A stretch of 43,501 nt of DNA, taken from NCBI RefSeq assembly GCF_945957265.1, contig NZ_CAMFKO010000036.1, positions 1 to 43,501 on the forward strand, read 5' to 3'. Under the pieces are notes generated by a model, which saw only the letters and a list, made by a program, of their open reading frames with translations, had not been told where the DNA came from and did not search any database. Positions 17,780 to 28,709 of the stretch are shown one piece after another; position 1 is the stretch's first letter, and each line of letters begins with the position of its first letter. The stretch comes from an uncultured Dechloromonas sp. Its GTDB lineage: Bacteria > Pseudomonadota > Gammaproteobacteria > Burkholderiales > Rhodocyclaceae. Position numbers and translations under genes: made by a program.

Positions 17780-18700
17780 ATGTCCATGTCGGATCGCGAC
17801 GGTTTCATTTGGCAGGATGGCAAGCTTGTGCCCTGGCGCGAAGCGACCACCCACGTCCTCACCCACTCCCTGCACTACGGCATGGGCGTATTCGAGGGCG
17901 TCCGTGCCTACAAGACCGAGCGCGGCACGGCGATTTTCCGTCTCAAGGAACACACCGAGCGCCTGTTCCGTTCGGCTCACATCTTCCAGATGCAGATGCC
18001 GTACTCGGTCGAGGAACTGAACGAGGCGCAGAAGGAAGTCATCCGCGCCAACAAGCTCGAATCCGGCTATCTCCGTCCGCTCGCCTTCTACGGCTCGGAA
18101 AAGATGGGCGTTTCGCCCAAGGGCGCCAAGGTTCACGTCATCATCGCCGCCTGGCCGTGGGGCGCCTACCTCGGCGAGGAAGGCATGCAGCGCGGCATCC
18201 GCATCAAGACCTCGTCCTACACCCGCCACCACGTGAATATCACCATGGTGCGCGCCAAGGCCTCGGGCAACTACATGAACTCCATCCTCGCCAACAACGA
18301 GGCGACCACCGACGGCTACGACGAAGCCCTGCTCCTCGATCCGGAAGGCTACGCCTGCGAAGGCGCCGGCGAGAACCTCTTCATCGTCAAGAACGGCAAG
18401 CTGTACACGCCTGACCTGACGGCCTGCCTGGAAGGCATCACCCGCGCCACCGTCATGCAACTGGCCGGCGAGCTGGGCATCGAGGTCATCGAGAAGCGCA
18501 TCACCCGCGACGAAGTCTATTGCGCCGACGAAGCCTTCTTCACCGGCACCGCCGCCGAAGTGACGCCGATCCGCGAACTCGACAACCGCCAGATCGGTGT
18601 CGGCCATCGCGGCCCGATCACCAAGGCGCTGCAGGAAAAGTATTTCGACGTGGTCTATGGCCGCTCCGCCGCGCATGCCGACTGGCTGGCCGTCGTCTAA
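17780..18700 (+). CDS. ilvE: Branched-chain amino acid aminotransferase
   Basis: PLP enzyme (fold type IV) making Leu, Ile and Val from their keto acids with glutamate. The 306 residues match the E. coli enzyme in length. The PLP Lys is K160 in MVRAKASGNYMNS; EGAGENLFIVKNGKLYTPDL and FFTGTAAEVTPIRELD are family signatures, as is SLHYGMGVFEGVRAY near the start. The start at 17780 has a GGAG site at good distance; a second ATG two codons on is possible. It is followed after 15 bases by a zinc-finger gene. Confidence 0.95.
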   Translation: MSMSDRDGFIWQDGKLVPWREATTHVLTHSLHYGMGVFEGVRAYKTERGTAIFRLKEHTERLFRSAHIFQMQMPYSVEELNEAQKEVIRANKLESGYLRPLAFYGSEKMGVSPKGAKVHVIIAAWPWGAYLGEEGMQRGIRIKTSSYTRHHVNITMVRAKASGNYMNSILANNEATTDGYDEALLLDPEGYACEGAGENLFIVKNGKLYTPDLTACLEGITRATVMQLAGELGIEVIEKRITRDEVYCADEAFFTGTAAEVTPIRELDNRQIGVGHRGPITKALQEKYFDVVYGRSAAHADWLAVV

Positions 18701-18715
18701 TCCAGGGAGAAAACC

Positions 18716-18904
18716 ATGTCCGACAAGAAGAGCATCGAAATCACCGCCCACGACCTGCCGCTGCACTGCCCAACGCCGAACGCGCCGCTGTGGAGCCAGC
18801 ATCCGCGCGTTTTCCTCGACGTGCTGAAGACCGGCGAAGTCACCTGCCCGTACTGCAGCGCCAAGTACGTCTTCACCGGCGAAGCGCCCAAGGGACACCA
18901 CTAG
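18716..18904 (+). CDS. CHCC-type zinc-finger protein
   Basis: A 62-residue protein of the zf-CHCC family, related to the small zinc subunit of mitochondrial complex I. The zinc ligands are likely H and C in LPLHCPTPNAPLWSQHPRV and the CPYC pair in GEVTCPYCSAKYVF. In betaproteobacteria it commonly follows ilvE and precedes an LPS heptosyltransferase gene, as here. Function is unknown. A GGGAG-type site precedes the ATG. Its TAG stop is also the first three bases of heptanucleotide array B. Confidence 0.92.
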   Translation: MSDKKSIEITAHDLPLHCPTPNAPLWSQHPRVFLDVLKTGEVTCPYCSAKYVFTGEAPKGHH

Positions 18905-18957
18905 TCGCTAGTCGCTAGTCATTAGTTGCTAGCGACTAACAACTAGCTACTAGCAAC
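18902..18957. repeat. Heptanucleotide repeat array B (palindromic)
   Basis: Exactly eight 7-base units: the first four of type TAGTYRY, the last four of type TARCNAC, so the array changes strand at its centre, GCTAGC (18928-18933). The halves 18904-18933 and 18928-18957 are inverse complements at 25 of 30 positions. The array begins with the TAG stop codon of the zinc-finger gene and ends three bases before the waaF ATG, leaving no room for an ordinary ribosome-binding site. It is related to array A at 12422-12506. Confidence 0.9.
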
Positions 18958-18960
18958 GCG

Positions 18961-19971
18961 ATGAAAGCCCTCATCGTCGCCCCCTCGTGGATCGGCGACA
19001 CCATCATGGCGCAGCCGCTGTTTGCGCGGCTCTGCGCCCGCCACCCCGGCCTGCAACTCGACGCCCTGGCGCCGCGCTGGGTGGCGCCGGTGCTGCATCG
19101 CATGGCGGAAATCCGCGATGTCGTCGACAGCCCCTTCGGGCACGGCCAGTTGTCGCTGAAAGCTCGCTGGCGCCTGGGCCGCGATCTCGCCGCCCGCGGC
19201 TATGACGCGGTCTATGTCCTGCCCAATTCGCTGAAATCGGCCCTGGTGCCGTGGCTGGCCGGTATCCCGCAACGCGTCGGATTCACCGGGGAATCGCGCT
19301 ACGGCCTGATCAATGTCCGCCACGACCTCGACAAGCAGGCGCTGCCGCTGATGGTCGAGCGCTTCATGCAACTGGCCGAAACCCCGGGCACGCCGCCGGC
19401 CAAGCCGATCGCCCACCCGCGCATCAGCTCCAGCCAGGCCGACCGGCAGCGCACCCTGGCCGAACTCGGCCTGAGCAAGCCGGAACGCATCGTCGCCTTC
19501 TGCCCGGGCGCCGAATACGGCCCGGCCAAGCGCTGGCCGGCCGCGCATTTCGCCACGCTGGCCCGCAGCCTGGCGGAACAAGGCTGCGCCATCTGGCTGT
19601 TCGGCTCGCCCAAGGACCACGCCGTCGCCGAGGAAATCGCCCGGCTCGCGCCCGGCCTGTGCCGCAACCTGTGCGGCGCCACGTCGCTCGGCCAGGCGGT
19701 CGACCTGCTGGCCCTGGCCGACCTGGTGGTGTGCAACGACTCCGGGCTGATGCACGTCGCCGCCGCCCTCGACCGGCCCATCGTCGCCCTCTACGGTTCG
19801 TCGTCGCCGGGTTTCACGCCGCCCTTGTCGAATCGCGCCGACATCGTCAGCCTGAACCTCGACTGCAGCCCCTGCTTCAAGCGGGAGTGCCCGCTCGGCC
19901 ATCTCGATTGCCTGAACAAACTGTCGCCCGGGCAGGTTCTCGCGCATTGCCAACAATGGATCTCGCCATGA
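18961..19971 (+). CDS. waaF: ADP-heptose--LPS heptosyltransferase II
   Basis: Glycosyltransferase (GT9) that adds the second heptose to the LPS inner core from ADP-heptose, at the cytosolic face of the inner membrane. The 336 residues start with the classic MKALIVAPSWIGDTIMAQPL. The nucleotide-sugar site is seen in VAFCPGAEYGPAKRWPAAHF and VVCNDSGLMHVAAAL. The paired Cys near the end (CSPCFKRECPLGHLDCL) is common in this family. The start is secure although no Shine-Dalgarno site is visible: array B ends three bases before the ATG. It overlaps the next gene as ATGA. Confidence 0.95.
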   Translation: MKALIVAPSWIGDTIMAQPLFARLCARHPGLQLDALAPRWVAPVLHRMAEIRDVVDSPFGHGQLSLKARWRLGRDLAARGYDAVYVLPNSLKSALVPWLAGIPQRVGFTGESRYGLINVRHDLDKQALPLMVERFMQLAETPGTPPAKPIAHPRISSSQADRQRTLAELGLSKPERIVAFCPGAEYGPAKRWPAAHFATLARSLAEQGCAIWLFGSPKDHAVAEEIARLAPGLCRNLCGATSLGQAVDLLALADLVVCNDSGLMHVAAALDRPIVALYGSSSPGFTPPLSNRADIVSLNLDCSPCFKRECPLGHLDCLNKLSPGQVLAHCQQWISP

Positions 19972-20399
19972 GCAAGCCCGGTCATTTCGCCTCGCCCGAC
20001 GATGTCGAACATGCCTTCTACGACGCCATCGCGCACGGCGATGCCGATTTGCTGATGCTGGTCTGGGCCGAGGACGAAGACACCATCTGCGTACATCCGA
20101 CCGGCGTCCGCCTGCGCGGCGAGGCGCCGATCCGCGAAAGCTGGCGCAGCATCTTCACCAGCGCCCGCATCAAGGTCCAGCCCGAGTCGATTGCCCACTG
20201 GCAGGGTAGCGTCATGGCCATCCATCACCTGACGGAAATCCTGTTCGTCGGCGATGATCCCAGCCCGCACGGACCGCTCCACGTCACCCACGTTTACGTC
20301 CGCGGCGCCCATGGCTGGCGGATGGTCAGCCGGCATGCCTCGGCCGCCGACGATGGCCACCAGGCCATGGCCGACGCCATCCCGCATACGCTGCATTGA
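19968..20399 (+). CDS. NTF2-like family protein (SnoaL/DUF4440 type)
   Basis: A 143-residue soluble protein with the cone-shaped NTF2-like fold, judged from DVEHAFYDAIAHGDADLLMLVWAED at the start, RGEAPIRESWRSIF in the middle and HVYVRGAHGWRMVSRHASA at the end. Many such proteins bind small ligands or are enzymes, and no catalytic set is identifiable here. The ATG overlaps the waaF stop and the TGA stop overlaps the next gene's TTG start, so it is translated as part of the waaF run. The specific role is unknown. Confidence 0.85.
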   Translation: MSKPGHFASPDDVEHAFYDAIAHGDADLLMLVWAEDEDTICVHPTGVRLRGEAPIRESWRSIFTSARIKVQPESIAHWQGSVMAIHHLTEILFVGDDPSPHGPLHVTHVYVRGAHGWRMVSRHASAADDGHQAMADAIPHTLH

Positions 20400-21352
20400 A
20401 CCCCTACCGCGCCCCCGGCTGGCTACCCGGTGGCCAGGCCCAGACCCTCTGGCCCCTGCTGATCAAGCCGCAAGCCATCCCGCTGCGCCGCGAGCGCTGG
20501 GAAACGCCGGACGGCGACTTCATCGACGTCGATCACCTCGACGGCCCGGCCGGATCGCCCTTGCTGGTTCTCTTCCATGGCCTGGAAGGCAGCGCCCGCA
20601 GCCATTACGCCATCTCGACCGCCCGCGCCTGCCGGCGCATCGGCTGGCGCCTCGCCCTGCCGCACTTCCGCGGCTGCTCCGGCGAACTGAATCGCCGCCC
20701 GCGCGCCTACCATTCCGGCGACTCGACGGAAATCGACTGGATCCTGCGTCGCCTGCACCAGGGCAACGCCGGCCGCCGCCTGCACGCCGCCGGGATTTCG
20801 CTGGGCGGCAACGCGCTGCTCAAATGGGCCGGCGAACAGCAGCAATCCGCCGCCACGCTGGTCACCGGCGTCGCCGGCATCTGCGCCCCTCTCGACCTCG
20901 CCGCTTGCGGCCACCATCTGGCACGGGGCTTCAACCGCATCTACACCCGGCATTTCCTCGACACGCTGAAATCCCGGTCGGCCGCCCGTCTTGAGCGCTT
21001 CCCCGGGCTTTTCGACGAAACCCGGATGCGCCGCTCGCGCAACCTGTGGGACTTCGACGACGCGGTGACCGGCCCGGTGCATGGTTTTGCCGGTGCCGAC
21101 GATTACTGGACCCGCTCGTCGGCCAAGGCCTGGCTGAAAACGATTGCCGTGCCCGCCCTGGTCGTCAATCCGAGAAACGATCCCTTCCTGCCGGCCTCGG
21201 CGCTGCCCGGCCCGGCCGACATCAGCGCCAGCGTCCGCCTCGAGCAGCCGGCCACCGGCGGCCACGTCGGCTTCGTCAGCGGTTCCTTTCCGGGAAACCT
21301 AGACTGGCTGCCGCAAAGGCTCTTACACTTCTTCATTTCCGAATTGTCATAA
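20396..21352 (+). CDS. Alpha/beta hydrolase, YheT family
   Basis: A 318-residue cytosolic hydrolase of the YheT/ABHD1-3 group. The group's N-terminal signature is seen in APGWLPGGQAQTLWPLL; the oxyanion region is LFHGLEGSARSHY; the nucleophile is S135 in GISLGGNALLKW. The acid is probably Asp of VVNPRNDPF and the base His of GGHVGFVSG. The natural substrate is not known. The start is TTG, overlapping the preceding stop as TTGA; the N-terminal signature immediately follows, so no later start fits. It precedes the phosphomannomutase gene by 12 bases. Confidence 0.9.
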   Translation: MNPYRAPGWLPGGQAQTLWPLLIKPQAIPLRRERWETPDGDFIDVDHLDGPAGSPLLVLFHGLEGSARSHYAISTARACRRIGWRLALPHFRGCSGELNRRPRAYHSGDSTEIDWILRRLHQGNAGRRLHAAGISLGGNALLKWAGEQQQSAATLVTGVAGICAPLDLAACGHHLARGFNRIYTRHFLDTLKSRSAARLERFPGLFDETRMRRSRNLWDFDDAVTGPVHGFAGADDYWTRSSAKAWLKTIAVPALVVNPRNDPFLPASALPGPADISASVRLEQPATGGHVGFVSGSFPGNLDWLPQRLLHFFISELS

Positions 21353-21364
21353 GCAAACATCATC

Positions 21365-22741
21365 ATGAACCAGCTTCCTGCCGAAATTTTCAAGGCCTAC
21401 GATATCCGGGGCATCGTCAATAAATCGCTGACCGCCGACGTCGTCCGCCAGGTTGGCCACGCCCTCGGTTCGCTGGCCGTCGAACAGGGCCAGACCGCCA
21501 TCGCCGTCGGCCGCGACGGCCGCCTGTCCGGCCCTGAACTGGCCGGCGCCCTGATGGACGGCATCAACGCCGCCGGGGTCGACGCCATCGACGTCGGCTG
21601 CGTGCCGACCCCGCTGACCTACTTCGCCGCCTACGAACTGGGCTGTCACTCCTGCGTCTCGGTCACCGGCAGCCACAACCCGCCGGACTACAACGGCCTG
21701 AAGATGGTCATCGGCGGCACCACGCTGGCCCTCGACGCCATCCAGGACCTCAAGAAGCGGATCGAGGCCGGCAACCTGAAGCACGGCCAGGGCCAGCGCC
21801 GCAGCGCCGACATCACGGCCGCCTACGTCGACAAGATCGTCGGCGACGTCAAGCTGGCCCGCCCGATGAAGATCGTCATGGATTGCGGCAACGGCGTCGC
21901 CGGGGCGATCGCCCCCGAGCTGTTCAAACGCCTGGGTTGCGACATCGTGCCGCTCTATTGCGAGGTCGACGGCAATTTCCCCAACCACCACCCGGACCCC
22001 TCCAAGCCGGAAAACCTGGCCGACGTGATCAGGGCGCTCAAGGAAACCGACGCCGAGATCGGCATCGCCTTCGACGGCGACGGCGACCGCCTCGGCGTGG
22101 TGACCAAGGACGGCGAGATCATCTTCCCCGACCGCCAGCTGATGCTCTTCGCCGCCGACGTGCTGTCGCGCGTGCCGGGCGGCCAGGTCATCTACGACGT
22201 CAAATGCACCCGCCTGCTCGCCCCGTGGATCCGCCAGCACGGCGGCGTGCCGCTGATGTGGAACACCGGCCACGCGCTGGTCAAGGCCAAGCTCAAGGAA
22301 ACCGGCGCCCCGCTGGCCGGCGAGATGTCCGGCCACACCTTCTTCAAGGAACGCTGGTACGGCTTCGACGACGGCCTGTACACCGGCGCCCGCCTGCTCG
22401 AGATCCTGAGCAAGGCGGCCGACGCCAACCCGGTGCTCAAGAACCTGCCCAATGCCCCGTCGACCCCGGAACTGAACATCAAGATGGCGGAAGGCGAGCC
22501 GTTCGCCCTGATCGACAAACTGAAGGCCAACGGAAAATTCGCCGGCGCCGAGGAAATCATCACGATCGACGGCGTCCGGGTGGAGTACGCTGACGGCTTC
22601 GGGCTGGCCCGCCCGTCGAACACCACGCCGGTTGTCGTCCTGCGCTTCGAAGCCGACAATGCGGCGGCGCTGGAACGCATCCAGCAGGGTTTCCGGCAGG
22701 CGCTCAACGCGGTGTGGCCAGGCATCCAGCTACCGTTTTAA
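21365..22741 (+). CDS. algC: Phosphomannomutase/phosphoglucomutase (AlgC type)
   Basis: Interconverts mannose-6-P/mannose-1-P and glucose-6-P/glucose-1-P, feeding LPS and exopolysaccharide synthesis. The 458 residues match Pseudomonas AlgC (463). The phosphoserine is S103 in TGSHNPPDYNGLKM; the metal loop is AFDGDGDRLGVV; the sugar-binding loop is GEMSGHTFFKERWYGFDD; the phosphate-binding part is GFGLARPSNTTPVVVLRF. It sits in the waaF run, consistent with a role in surface polysaccharide supply. The EAL-HDOD gene follows after 9 bases. Confidence 0.94.
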   Translation: MNQLPAEIFKAYDIRGIVNKSLTADVVRQVGHALGSLAVEQGQTAIAVGRDGRLSGPELAGALMDGINAAGVDAIDVGCVPTPLTYFAAYELGCHSCVSVTGSHNPPDYNGLKMVIGGTTLALDAIQDLKKRIEAGNLKHGQGQRRSADITAAYVDKIVGDVKLARPMKIVMDCGNGVAGAIAPELFKRLGCDIVPLYCEVDGNFPNHHPDPSKPENLADVIRALKETDAEIGIAFDGDGDRLGVVTKDGEIIFPDRQLMLFAADVLSRVPGGQVIYDVKCTRLLAPWIRQHGGVPLMWNTGHALVKAKLKETGAPLAGEMSGHTFFKERWYGFDDGLYTGARLLEILSKAADANPVLKNLPNAPSTPELNIKMAEGEPFALIDKLKANGKFAGAEEIITIDGVRVEYADGFGLARPSNTTPVVVLRFEADNAAALERIQQGFRQALNAVWPGIQLPF

Positions 22742-22750
22742 GGAATTTTC

Positions 22751-24001
22751 GTGAGCGAATCAGCCGCCGACCAGTTGTTCCTCGGACGCCAGCCGATCCT
22801 CGACCGCGACCAGCAGCTGTTCGCTTACGAACTCCTTTTCCGCAGCGGCAGCCACAATTTTGCCGACGTCACCGACGGGGTCGAGGCCACCGCCACCGTC
22901 ATCGCCAACGCCTTCACCGAACTCGGCGTCGCGGCGGCACTGGGCAAGCATCGCGGCTTCATCAATGTCGACGAAGCGTTCCTGTTCAGCGACATGCTCG
23001 AATTGCTGCCCCGCCACGCGGTCGTTCTGGAAATCCTGGAAACCGTGCCGCCGACGCCGGCCGTCGTCGAGCGCTGCGGCGCCCTGAAAGCCGCCGGTTT
23101 CACGCTGGCCCTCGACGATGTCATCCAGCTCGAGCCGGAGTTTGCCGAGCTGCTGGCCCTGGTCGACATCGTCAAGGTCGACATCCAGCCGCTGTCGCGC
23201 GTCCAGCTGATGCAGCTGAGCATGAAGCTCAAGCCCATGGGCAAGCAACTGCTGGCCGAGAAGGTCGACTCGCGCGAGCAGATGGAACAGTGCCTGAAGC
23301 TGGGCTTCACCCTGTTCCAGGGCTACTACTTCGCCAAACCGACCATCATCGCCGGCAAGAAGCTGGATCACTCGCAGCTGTCGCTGATGAAGCTGATGGG
23401 GCTGCTGCTTGGCGACGCCGACACCTGCGAACTCGAAGCGGCGCTGAAGCCCGAGCCGGGCCTGACCGTCAACCTGCTGCGCATGACCAACTCCGTCGGC
23501 GCCGGCTGCACCGAACGCATCACCTCGCTGGGCCACGCCATCGCCGTTCTCGGCCGACGCCAGCTCCAGCGCTGGCTGCAGCTGCTGCTCTTCGCCTCGG
23601 GCAAGCAGAGCGCAAGCGGCAACCCGCTCCTCCAGATGGCGGCCACGCGCGGCCGGCTGATGGAACTGCTGGCCGACGAACTGAGCCCCGGCGACAGCGG
23701 CTTGGCCGACCGGGTCTTCATGGTCGGCATCATGTCCCTGATGCCCGTTCTGGTCGCCCAGACCATCGAGGAAATCGTCGCCCCGCTCGGCCTCGCCAGC
23801 GACGTGCGGGATGCGCTGTGCCACGGCAGCGGCCGGTTGGGCGCCCTGTTGCGCATCACCGAAAGCAGCGAGCGCGGCGACACCAGGGACCTGAGCGCCG
23901 CACTGGCCGAATTGCCCGGCCTGGGCGTGAAAGCCATCAATCGGGCGCAGACCCTGGCCCTGCAATGGGCCAACGAGATCGGCCAGGAACAGTCGGCCTG
24001 A
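22751..24001 (+). CDS. EAL-HDOD regulatory protein (degenerate EAL, YuxH/CdgJ-like)
   Basis: A 416-residue cytosolic protein. The N-terminal half is an EAL-like domain in which the signature reads Y26-E27-L28 and the metal-binding loop is LALDDV instead of DDFG. Several catalytic acids appear altered, so loss of c-di-GMP hydrolysis is likely. The C-terminal half (from about 200) is an HDOD domain (SLMKLMGLLLGDADTCELEA, LTVNLLRMTNSVGAG, ITSLGHAIAVLGRRQLQRWL). Such fusions, like Vibrio CdgJ, act in motility or biofilm control by protein contacts. The start is GTG. It follows algC by 9 bases and is probably co-transcribed. Confidence 0.9.
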   Translation: MSESAADQLFLGRQPILDRDQQLFAYELLFRSGSHNFADVTDGVEATATVIANAFTELGVAAALGKHRGFINVDEAFLFSDMLELLPRHAVVLEILETVPPTPAVVERCGALKAAGFTLALDDVIQLEPEFAELLALVDIVKVDIQPLSRVQLMQLSMKLKPMGKQLLAEKVDSREQMEQCLKLGFTLFQGYYFAKPTIIAGKKLDHSQLSLMKLMGLLLGDADTCELEAALKPEPGLTVNLLRMTNSVGAGCTERITSLGHAIAVLGRRQLQRWLQLLLFASGKQSASGNPLLQMAATRGRLMELLADELSPGDSGLADRVFMVGIMSLMPVLVAQTIEEIVAPLGLASDVRDALCHGSGRLGALLRITESSERGDTRDLSAALAELPGLGVKAINRAQTLALQWANEIGQEQSA

Positions 24002-24089
24002 GTTTCGTTACAAAACCGCCACAGCCTGACAACATCCGGCCGGGCAGGCCGCCCCTATAATCGTCGGGTCACCTACTTCACGACATGCC

Positions 24090-24455
24090 ATGGATAGCGA
24101 ACGCCCATACCAGCAATTCGGACATAACGCGCTTGGCCGGCCGCCCCAGGGGCCGCTGGCCAAACTGCTCGCCTTCGTCCTGAGTGCCGCCTTCCTCGTT
24201 CTGGCTTTCATGTTTTCGCTGGTCGCCCTGGCCGTCGTCGCCGTCCTCGGCCTGGTTCTCGGCGGCTGGCTGTGGTGGCGGACCCGGAAACTGCGCCAGG
24301 AGATCAATCGCCAGCGTGCCGAGCCTTGGGACGGCATGACCCAGGAAAACCCCTTCCGCGCCGCGCCGGAACGCTCATCGACCGTCATCGACGGCGAGGC
24401 AACCCGCATCGCCGAGGAAGCGACGGGCGGCGCCACGCGCCGCCTGGAAAACTGA
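24090..24455 (+). CDS. Small membrane protein of unknown function
   Basis: A 121-residue protein with two close hydrophobic segments (about residues 26-45 and 48-66: LLAFVLSAAFLVLAFMFSLV, ALAVVAVLGLVLGGWLWW), then a basic stretch RTRKLRQEINRQR and a polar, Ala/Glu-rich tail. A TATAAT at 24056-24061 lies 28 bases before the ATG, suggesting its own promoter, though no good -35 is seen. I do not recognise a named family. It converges on the alaS-linked gene. Confidence 0.7.
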   Translation: MDSERPYQQFGHNALGRPPQGPLAKLLAFVLSAAFLVLAFMFSLVALAVVAVLGLVLGGWLWWRTRKLRQEINRQRAEPWDGMTQENPFRAAPERSSTVIDGEATRIAEEATGGATRRLEN

Positions 24456-24474
24456 GCGGCGCGGGCCTGGCCGC

Positions 24475-24773
24475 TTAACGCAGCTTGGGATTGAGCGAGC
24501 CGCGGTTGTAGTCCTTGTCGCCCGGCATCAGGGTACGCCCGACGCCGAACAATCCCCCTTGCGCCTCGGCGTTGCGCACCTTGTTTTCCGGGTAGTCGGC
24601 CGCGACTTTCCGGGCGGCTTCGGCCCTGGCCGTATCGACGAACTCCCAGTGCCCGTTCGGAAACAGGCGCACCGGCTGCCCGTCGGAGGTCACGGCCTCG
24701 ATCGGCGTGCGCTCCGGCTCGGCGGCGAGGCATAGCCCCGCCCCCAGCATCAGCAGGATGGCGGCCAGCGCTT

Positions 24774-24777
<4 letters not shown>
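24475..24777 (-). CDS. Small secreted protein of unknown function, coupled to alaS
   Basis: A 100-residue protein starting at GTG (24777), which overlaps the alaS stop as GTGA. A signal peptide ([18 protein letters not shown]) precedes a mature chain with [19 protein letters not shown], a phrase seen in several short secreted proteobacterial proteins that carry a beta-hairpin of this form. The rest is charged and ends [14 protein letters not shown]. No function can be given; the coupling to alaS looks like shared translation rather than a known shared role. Confidence 0.75.
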
Positions 24778-27395
<2,618 letters not shown>

Positions 27396-27504
27396 AAGCT
27401 GGCGGCCTTCGCGGCGTTGGAATTCGAAACCGTCCATTTTAAATGAAAGTGCCGGCCTTCAGTGCAGGAGCATGGCCCGCCGGGACGCCGCCGGCGCAAA
27501 AAGA

Positions 27505-27528
27505 AAAACCCGCGCGGCGGCGGGTTTT
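27505..27528. terminator. Bidirectional terminator-like hairpin upstream of alaS
   Basis: AAAACCCGC and GCGGGTTTT form a perfect 9-bp stem around a six-base loop; the A and T runs allow termination in either direction. On the minus strand it lies 20 bases after the stop of the EF-hand-like gene, so its main role is probably to end that transcript before the alaS promoter. Confidence 0.8.
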
Positions 27529-27547
27529 CGGTGTCGGCGACAGGGAT

Positions 27548-27901
27548 TCAGCGATGGCGCGGGCGATCCATGCGGCCATCGTGATTGTAGTCATGCTGGC
27601 GGTCGTGTTTCTGGCGGTAGATACGGTCGCTTTGCACGTCCTGCGCGTGATGGATGCGCGCCCGCTCCTGGCGGGTCACCACGCCATCCGCCTTGGCCCG
27701 GGTTTCCATGTTGTTGACATGCTGCTGGCCGCGGTCCAGGCGGTTCGCCTCGCGCGGGGTCAGGCTGCCCGAGGCGACGCCCTGGTCGATGCGACGCTCC
27801 TGGTTGATCTGGCGCTGGTCGACGCCCGGCGTATTGGCCTGGGCGAAAGCCAGGGTGGGCAGGACGACGGCGATGGCGGCAAGTGCTTTGACGGTTTTCA
27901 T
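27548..27901 (-). CDS. Small secreted protein with EF-hand-like C-terminus
   Basis: A 117-residue protein. A signal peptide (MKTVKALAAIAVVLPTLAFA) is followed by two related helical segments, DQGVASGSLTPREANRLD and ETRAKADGVVTRQERARI, sharing the pattern A-x-G-x-[LV]-T-x-[RQ]-E. Near the end, DYNHDGRMDRPR has the spacing of an EF-hand loop (D-x-N-x-D-G-x-x-D). Similar short periplasmic proteins with a G-x-[LV]-T-x-x-E repeat are common in betaproteobacteria, with no role known to me. A GGAGGAAA site precedes the ATG. It is a single gene followed by a terminator. Confidence 0.8.
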   Translation of the reverse strand: MKTVKALAAIAVVLPTLAFAQANTPGVDQRQINQERRIDQGVASGSLTPREANRLDRGQQHVNNMETRAKADGVVTRQERARIHHAQDVQSDRIYRQKHDRQHDYNHDGRMDRPRHR

Positions 27902-27965
27902 GTTTTCCTCCTGTGATGTAGGGCGAACTCCCTGGACGCCATTAGAAGTTAAACCGCGTTAAAAA

Positions 27966-28709
27966 TCAGCCATCCAAATGCAAGCCTTTGTAAGCACTTG
28001 TTTCGGAGGCGAACAGATCGAGCCGGTCGGTGAAGACGGCACTGACGCCCCGCGCGAACAGGGCGCTTGCCTGCGCCGGATCGTTGACGGTGTAGCACAA
28101 CACGGGAACGGCGGAATCCGTCAAGGCGGCGAGGGTATCGTCGGCCAGGTGCCTGGCGTTGCAATGCAGCGTCACCGCCTGCAGGCGCGCCATCTCCTGT
28201 GGCCAATCCCGGGGAACCCGCTCGAACAGCAGGCCTCGCGCCAGAGCGGGCGCCAGGTCGCGGGCGATTTCGACGGCCTCGAGGGAAAAGGAGGAAAGCA
28301 GGGGCATCACCTCGGCCCCTTGCCACAGCGCGCTCGCCTGACGGGCGACCGCCTCGGCCGTCTGGCGCTCGAATCCGCCGGCCGGCTTGATCTCGACATT
28401 GGCCAGCAAGCCGTATTGGCGGCACAAGGCGGCCGCCTCGGAAAAACGCGGGATGCGCTCGCCGTTGCCGGCATCGAGCGCGAACAGCTCGGCATCCGGC
28501 GTTTCGCAGACGCGCCCGACGCCGTTGGTCGTCCGCTCCAGCGTTTCGTCGTGGATGAGGACCGGCGTGCCGTCCGCCGACAACATCACATCGAACTCGA
28601 CAGCCCGGTAACCGAGCCGCGCCGCCAGCCGGATGCCGGCCAGGGTGTTCTCCGGCGCCAGCGAACCGCCGCCGCGATGGGCAAACCAGCGCGGCAGCGG
28701 CGGCGTCAT
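27966..28709 (-). CDS. ugpQ: Glycerophosphodiester phosphodiesterase (UgpQ-like)
   Basis: Hydrolyses glycerophosphodiesters to sn-glycerol-3-phosphate and an alcohol. The 247 residues match cytosolic E. coli UgpQ (247) and have no signal peptide. The GDPD signature is at the start: WFAHRGGGSLAPENTLAGIR with catalytic His/Arg/Glu, then VEFDVMLSADGTPVLIHDETLERTTNG with the metal-binding residues; NVEIKP and NDPAQASALFARGVSAVFTD follow. Its ATG overlaps the stop of the binding-protein gene (TGATG), tying the two together. Confidence 0.95.
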   Translation of the reverse strand: MTPPLPRWFAHRGGGSLAPENTLAGIRLAARLGYRAVEFDVMLSADGTPVLIHDETLERTTNGVGRVCETPDAELFALDAGNGERIPRFSEAAALCRQYGLLANVEIKPAGGFERQTAEAVARQASALWQGAEVMPLLSSFSLEAVEIARDLAPALARGLLFERVPRDWPQEMARLQAVTLHCNARHLADDTLAALTDSAVPVLCYTVNDPAQASALFARGVSAVFTDRLDLFASETSAYKGLHLDG

